This document shows, piece after piece, positions 60,372 to 64,000 of a stretch of 64,000 nucleotides of DNA. The stretch comes from Bradyrhizobium sp. (GTDB lineage Bacteria; Pseudomonadota; Alphaproteobacteria; Rhizobiales; Xanthobacteraceae), in NCBI RefSeq assembly GCF_004799405.1, contig NZ_SSMW01000002.1, positions 1 through 64,000 on the forward strand, in the 5' to 3' direction. Within the stretch, counting starts at the first letter, position 1; every line of letters starts with the position of its first letter. The notes under the pieces are model-generated. The model was given only the letters and a program-made list of their open reading frames with translations. It ran no database searches and had not been told where the DNA came from. Both the position numbers and the translations under genes were made by a program.

Positions 60372-60956
60372 ATGTCCATCGCCGATAAACTGGTGTTGCA
60401 GCGGCAGCATCACCTCAAGTGGCGGTCGCTCGACCGGCTCGAACTGGTCCTGATGATCGTTTGCGGCGTGCTGTGCTTCGGCTTCTCGCTGTCGGTGATG
60501 TGCGATATCGTCACGCGGACCATCGGCCATCCCTGGCTATGGCTGCAGGAAGTCACCTCCACGCTGTTTATCTATGCGATCTTCATCGGCGCTGCGGTCG
60601 CCACCCGCCGCAACGACCATCTGTATCTGACCGCGATTTCCGAGGCGATGCACGGTACCCCGCGCCTGATCGTCGAGATCCTGATCCGCCTGATCGTTCT
60701 CGGCGTCGCATTCTGCCTGATCGGGTTCGGCTATATCAATTACATCAGGGGCTTCGGCAGTTTCCGGCTTCCCTCGGGCACCCCGATCGCCTCGCTCTAT
60801 GCAGCCATTCCTTTTGCCGGCGCGCTGATCGCGCTGTTTGCGGTCGAGCAACTGGTCAACGGCATCCGCAACGGCTTTGATCATCCCGAGCCGCCGGAAG
60901 AGGACAGGGACATTCCATCGATCGACACCAACATGACCAAGAAGGTGGGCCTGTGA
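60372..60956 (+). CDS. dctQ: TRAP transporter small membrane subunit DctQ
   Basis: An inner-membrane protein of 194 residues with four helices: LVLMIVCGVLCFGFSLSVM, WLQEVTSTLFIYAIFIGAAVA, ILIRLIVLGVAFCLIGFGY and the C-terminal AAIPFAGALIALFAVEQLV. WLQEVTSTLFIYAIFIGAA…RRNDHL is the usual DctQ region. Its stop overlaps the dctM start by four bases. It joins DctM and one of the two DctP proteins in a sodium-driven importer. Confidence 0.92.
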   Translation: MSIADKLVLQRQHHLKWRSLDRLELVLMIVCGVLCFGFSLSVMCDIVTRTIGHPWLWLQEVTSTLFIYAIFIGAAVATRRNDHLYLTAISEAMHGTPRLIVEILIRLIVLGVAFCLIGFGYINYIRGFGSFRLPSGTPIASLYAAIPFAGALIALFAVEQLVNGIRNGFDHPEPPEEDRDIPSIDTNMTKKVGL

Positions 60957-62293
60957 GCGCGCCGGTCATCCTCGCGCTGATGTCGTTCTGCTTCCTGTTT
61001 TTCGGCTACCTCGGCGTGCCCGTGCCGTTCTCGCTGATGGCGGGCGTGTTCATCGGCGCGGCGCTGACCGACGTTTCACTGGCGGCGATCGTCCAGAAGA
61101 TTTTCGACGGCATGGATTCCGAGGCGCTGCTGGCGATTCCGTTTTTCCTGCTGGTCGGCGAACTCATGAGCTCGGCCAACGTGGTGGTGCGGATCGCCAA
61201 TCTGTCGCTGTCGCTGGTCGGGCACATCAGGGGCGGGCTGTCGCAGGTCGTCGTAGTTTTCAGCATGTTCTTCTCGGAAATGTCGGGATCGACCACCGCC
61301 GACGTCGCGGTCATGAGCCGCGCGCTGGGCGGCCCGATGAAGCGGGAGGGCTACAGCCCCGCCTTCATCGCGGCGATCATCGCATCCGCCTCCACCATTG
61401 CGGCCCTGGTGCCGCCGAGCATCACGGCCGTGGTCTATGGCGCGGTCGGCAACGTCTCGATCGCCGGGCTGTTCATGGCCGGAGTGGTGCCGGGACTGAT
61501 GATCGGCTTCGGCCTGATGATCTATTGCTATTTTTTCGGACCCTCCGGCATGCGCAAGCCGCGCGCGCCGTTTCGCCAGGTGGTTTTCGCCGCCGGCGAC
61601 GCGGCGTTGCCGCTGATGATTCCGGTGATCCTGCTCGGCGGCATCCTCACCGGCTGGTTTACGCCGACCGAAGCCGGCGCCGTCGCGGTGATCTGGATCA
61701 TCGCGGTGGTGATCCCCGCGCTCAATCGCGGGCACATCAGGAAGATTCCTTACGACTTTTGCCTTGCCGGGCTGATCTTCTCGCTGCCGCTGATCACCAT
61801 CGGCGCCGCCAACGCGTTCGGATGGATGCTCGCCTATCTGCGCGGCGCCATCGTGATCGCCGACTGGATCACCTCGATCGCCGGCAATGATCCGCAATAC
61901 ATGATGCTGCTGCTGGTGCTGCTGTTCACGGTGGTCGGCGATTTCATCGAGCCGGTGCCGACCATCATCATCTTCATGCCGCTGGTGAATGCGCTGACGC
62001 AGGCCGGCGACATCAACGGCGTACATATGGGCGTGGTCCTGATCGCCACACTGGCGTTCGGGCTGATCACGCCACCCTATGGTCTGGTGCTGCTGATGGC
62101 GTCGAAATTCGTCGGCGTCAGTTTCGGCAAGGCGCTGCGCGCGGCGCTGCCGATCTACGTGGTGTTCCTGGTGACGATCTGCTTTACGATCTATTTCCCG
62201 AAAGTGGTGCTGTGGCTGCCGAAGCACGTGATCCCGGAATCGGTCGGCTGCTTCAAGTCGCCGTCGGGGACCGGGTATATCTGCCCGCCCTAG
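60953..62293 (+). CDS. dctM: TRAP transporter large membrane subunit DctM
   Basis: The channel subunit, 446 residues with roughly twelve helices, starting at GTG 60953. Typical DctM stretches are GMDSEALLAIPFFLLVGELMSSANVV near residues 45-70, EMSGSTTADVAVMSRALGGPMKREGY and PSITAVVYGAVGNVSIAGLFMAGVVPGL. It completes the order dctP-dctP-dctQ-dctM. It is followed by a family C repeat and a gene on the opposite strand. Confidence 0.95.
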   Translation: MSAPVILALMSFCFLFFGYLGVPVPFSLMAGVFIGAALTDVSLAAIVQKIFDGMDSEALLAIPFFLLVGELMSSANVVVRIANLSLSLVGHIRGGLSQVVVVFSMFFSEMSGSTTADVAVMSRALGGPMKREGYSPAFIAAIIASASTIAALVPPSITAVVYGAVGNVSIAGLFMAGVVPGLMIGFGLMIYCYFFGPSGMRKPRAPFRQVVFAAGDAALPLMIPVILLGGILTGWFTPTEAGAVAVIWIIAVVIPALNRGHIRKIPYDFCLAGLIFSLPLITIGAANAFGWMLAYLRGAIVIADWITSIAGNDPQYMMLLLVLLFTVVGDFIEPVPTIIIFMPLVNALTQAGDINGVHMGVVLIATLAFGLITPPYGLVLLMASKFVGVSFGKALRAALPIYVVFLVTICFTIYFPKVVLWLPKHVIPESVGCFKSPSGTGYICPP

Positions 62294-62300
62294 ACACCGT

Positions 62301-62429
62301 GTCGTCCCCGCGAACGCGGGAACCCATACCGCGTAGTCAGCGCGGCATTTATACAGACGGCTGCGGCGAGCCTACGCTTCGACAATTGCGGTCGGTGATT
62401 ATGGGTTCCTGCTTTCGCAGGAACGACAC
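62301..62429. repeat. Palindromic intergenic repeat, family C copy 2
   Basis: GTCGTCCCCGCGAACGCGGG with AACCCATA at the left is inverted as TATGGGTTCC with TGCTTTCGCAGGAACGAC at the right. The layout matches 51204-51325 (GTCGTCCCGGCGAACGCC…). It lies between convergent genes and might also serve as a bidirectional terminator. Confidence 0.75.
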
Positions 62430-62449
62430 TGAGAGTGGGCGATCGGCCG

Positions 62450-63250
62450 CTACTTTCCCTTGCTGGTGAACTTCTTCACCGCCACGCGAAACTCTTCCGT
62501 GTGCATGCAGCCGATGATGCCGTCCCGTTCGGCGTCGAGCTGTTGTTCGATCGGCGTCACATGCGCGCGATGGATCAGCGCCTTCGTCGCCGCCAGTGCT
62601 GCCGGTGCGTTTTGCGCCAGACGAAGCGCCAGTTCGCGGGTCGCGGCTTTCAGCTCAACCGCTGGCACGACCCTGGCGACCAGGCCCCAGTCATAGGCCT
62701 GGGCCGCCGAAAAGCTGTCCTCGGCCAGATAGATCTGCAACGCCCGGCGCGCCCCGACGCTCGCAACCACGCCGACGGTGCCGCCGCCGTCGGGCGATAC
62801 GCCGAGCTTGGCATAAGCGGGCGTGAAGCGGGCGTCTTCGGCGGCGATGCAGAGATCGGCGACGAAGGCGAGCGAAAGGCCGGCGCCGGCGGCCGAACCG
62901 TGTACGCTCGCCAGCACGATCCTGGGCATCTGCCGCAAGCTGGTGATGAAAGCGTGATAGTGCTTCAGCAATTCACCGACCACAGGCGCGATGTTGTCGG
63001 CAGCGGCCGCCGCCCCAATGGTTTGCAGGTCGCCGCCGGCGCAGAACGCGCGGCCTGCGCCTTCGATCACGAGCACGCGGATATCGTCGTTGTCGGCGAC
63101 CTCGGCGCCGAGTTGTTCGAGCTTCTTTGCGATCGAAAGATCGATCGAGTTGAAAGCGGCGGGGCGATTGAGCGTGATGGTGGCGATCGGGCCTTCGATC
63201 CGCAGCAGCGCCGGATCGTCGGGCAGGGAGGCGGTTGCGGGCATCGACAT
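62450..63250 (-). CDS. Crotonase (enoyl-CoA hydratase/isomerase superfamily), PaaG-like
   Basis: A 266-residue crotonase from ATG 63250 (MSMPATASLPDD). Oxyanion-hole regions are GRAFCAGGDLQTIG and SVHGSAAGAGLSLAFVADLCIAAEDARF. The two glutamates of classical hydratases are replaced (GAGLSLAF and TPAYAKLG). The Asp of GVSPDGGGTVGV occupies the place of the catalytic aspartate of PaaG-type isomerases, so isomerase activity is more likely than hydration. It is divergent from a P450 gene, with about 130 bp between, and may belong to phenylacetate- or benzoate-type degradation. Confidence 0.87.
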   Translation of the reverse strand: MSMPATASLPDDPALLRIEGPIATITLNRPAAFNSIDLSIAKKLEQLGAEVADNDDIRVLVIEGAGRAFCAGGDLQTIGAAAAADNIAPVVGELLKHYHAFITSLRQMPRIVLASVHGSAAGAGLSLAFVADLCIAAEDARFTPAYAKLGVSPDGGGTVGVVASVGARRALQIYLAEDSFSAAQAYDWGLVARVVPAVELKAATRELALRLAQNAPAALAATKALIHRAHVTPIEQQLDAERDGIIGCMHTEEFRVAVKKFTSKGK

Positions 63251-63379
63251 CTGGTGAGTCCCGGTCTTGTGAGGTTCGGGGGCATTTAAATAGCAGAAGC
63301 GGTGGGGTGACAATCCCCGCCGAAGTCGTGCAAAATGGGCCGAACCGGCCAGGCGGCGAGGGATGGAAACGGGGACAAT

Positions 63380-64000
63380 ATGGCAAGCGACCAAGCGACG
63401 TTGAGCCGACCGGTTTCCACCATCGATCCGTTTTCGCACGCCTTCCTGCACGATCCCTATCCGCACCACGAGGCGATGCGGGAAGCAGGTCCCGTGGTTT
63501 GGCTCGAGCAATACGGAATATGGGCGATGGCCCGCCACCAGGAGGTGCGGGATTCCCTGACGGATTGGCAAACCTTTTGCTCGTCGGCCGGAGTCGGCTT
63601 GAGCGACTTCCGAAAGGAACCGCCATGGCGTCCGCCCAGCATCATTCTGGAAGCCGATCCGCCGCTGCACACGCGTACCCGCGCGGTGCTGACCCGAATC
63701 CTGTCACCGGCCGCGATCAATGTCCTGCGCACGACCTTCGAGCGCGAGGCGGAACTGTTGGTCGCCCGGCTGGTGGAACAGCGCGAATTCGACGGTGTCG
63801 CGGATCTGGCGGAAGCTTATCCGCTCAAGGTTTTTCCGGATGCGGTCGGCATTTCCGGAGACGGTCGCGAGAATCTCTTGCCCTATGGCAGCATGGTGTT
63901 CAATTCCTTCGGCCCGCGCAACGATCTGTTCAACCAGGCGATGGCCAATGCCGGCCCGGTTCGCGAATGGATCATGTCGAAGTGCAGCCGCGCGGCGCTG
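63380..64000 (+). CDS. Cytochrome P450, CYP199-like (partial, N-terminal 207 codons)
   Basis: The frame starts at ATG 63380 and is still open at the window edge. It reads MASDQATLSRPVSTIDPFSH, then FCSSAGVGLSDFRKEPPWRP, ILEADPPLHTRTRAVLTRIL with the helix-C H-x3-R (H97, R101) that contacts haem propionate, and YPLKVFPDAVGISGDGRENL. From memory this closely follows CYP199A2 of Rhodopseudomonas palustris, which demethylates 4-methoxybenzoate. The haem cysteine lies beyond the window. An aromatic-acid substrate is inferred. Confidence 0.88.
   Translation, partial: MASDQATLSRPVSTIDPFSHAFLHDPYPHHEAMREAGPVVWLEQYGIWAMARHQEVRDSLTDWQTFCSSAGVGLSDFRKEPPWRPPSIILEADPPLHTRTRAVLTRILSPAAINVLRTTFEREAELLVARLVEQREFDGVADLAEAYPLKVFPDAVGISGDGRENLLPYGSMVFNSFGPRNDLFNQAMANAGPVREWIMSKCSRAAL

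Noticed and set aside
1..64000. Search for CRISPR arrays, tRNA/rRNA genes, insertion sequences, integrases and prophage genes
   Set aside because: No regularly spaced repeats, no cloverleaf-like sequences I could recognise and no transposase or integrase motifs were found by reading.

Overview
The window is GC-rich alphaproteobacterial chromosome. It is most like Bradyrhizobium or a close relative in the Nitrobacteraceae. This rests on recalled family knowledge, not a search: the order narK - single-domain globin - FAD reductase - assimilatory nitrate reductase is the arrangement known from Bradyrhizobium japonicum/diazoefficiens; the partial P450 at the right edge closely resembles CYP199 of Rhodopseudomonas; and the intergenic spaces hold several families of palindromic repeats typical of that group. 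Coding density is high. I see no rRNA, tRNA, CRISPR array, prophage, transposase or integrase, so this looks like ordinary metabolic chromosome rather than an island.

Layout. 1-4375: a branched-chain amino-acid type ABC transporter (livG partial, livM, livH, substrate-binding protein) facing a divergent GntR regulator. 4404-13082: a carbohydrate block with a GT4 glycosyltransferase, an ABC exporter, a glycogen-debranching-type glucosidase, a PRC-barrel protein, an MFS carrier and a variant glycogen synthase with a TTG start. 13280-22307: a class III CoA-transferase, a five-gene dipeptide-type ABC importer with overlapping genes, a zinc alcohol dehydrogenase and an isopropylmalate/isocitrate-type dehydrogenase. 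22497-27534: a small DUF6894-like protein, a second CoA-transferase followed in the opposite gene order by a crotonase, a glutathione transferase and an L,D-transpeptidase.

27800-38769: a Bug/TctC binding protein coupled to an FAD monooxygenase; an XRE regulator; a LysR gene broken by a one-base frameshift and divergent from an isochorismatase-like hydrolase; a Gfo/Idh/MocA oxidoreductase; an orphan LivK-like binding protein; an HWE histidine kinase; and a class C beta-lactamase-like hydrolase. 38904-46018: an intradiol (hydroxyquinol-type) dioxygenase, then the nitrate-assimilation and NO-handling operon with a long structured leader. 46167-52918: an aldo/keto reductase, a DMT exporter, an Lrp/AsnC regulator divergent from a homodimeric 2-oxoacid dehydrogenase E1 (MdeB-like), and an aldehyde dehydrogenase closed by a clear terminator.

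53021-62293 reads as a sugar-acid (hexuronate/aldarate) catabolic locus: an enolase-superfamily dehydratase, an SMP-30 lactonase, a uronate-dehydrogenase-like enzyme, an IlvD/Edd-family dehydratase and a TRAP transporter with two tandem binding proteins that arose by duplication together with their upstream control region. The window closes with a PaaG-like crotonase and the first 207 codons of a CYP199-like P450, which suggests aromatic-acid degradation continues to the right.

I found no wholly undescribed system. The most unusual items are the tandem TRAP binding-protein duplication with its conserved inverted repeat next to the ribosome binding site, the LysR frameshift on a slippery G run, the glycogen synthase with an altered ADP-glucose motif, two crotonases that lack the catalytic glutamates, and the leader of the nitrate operon.
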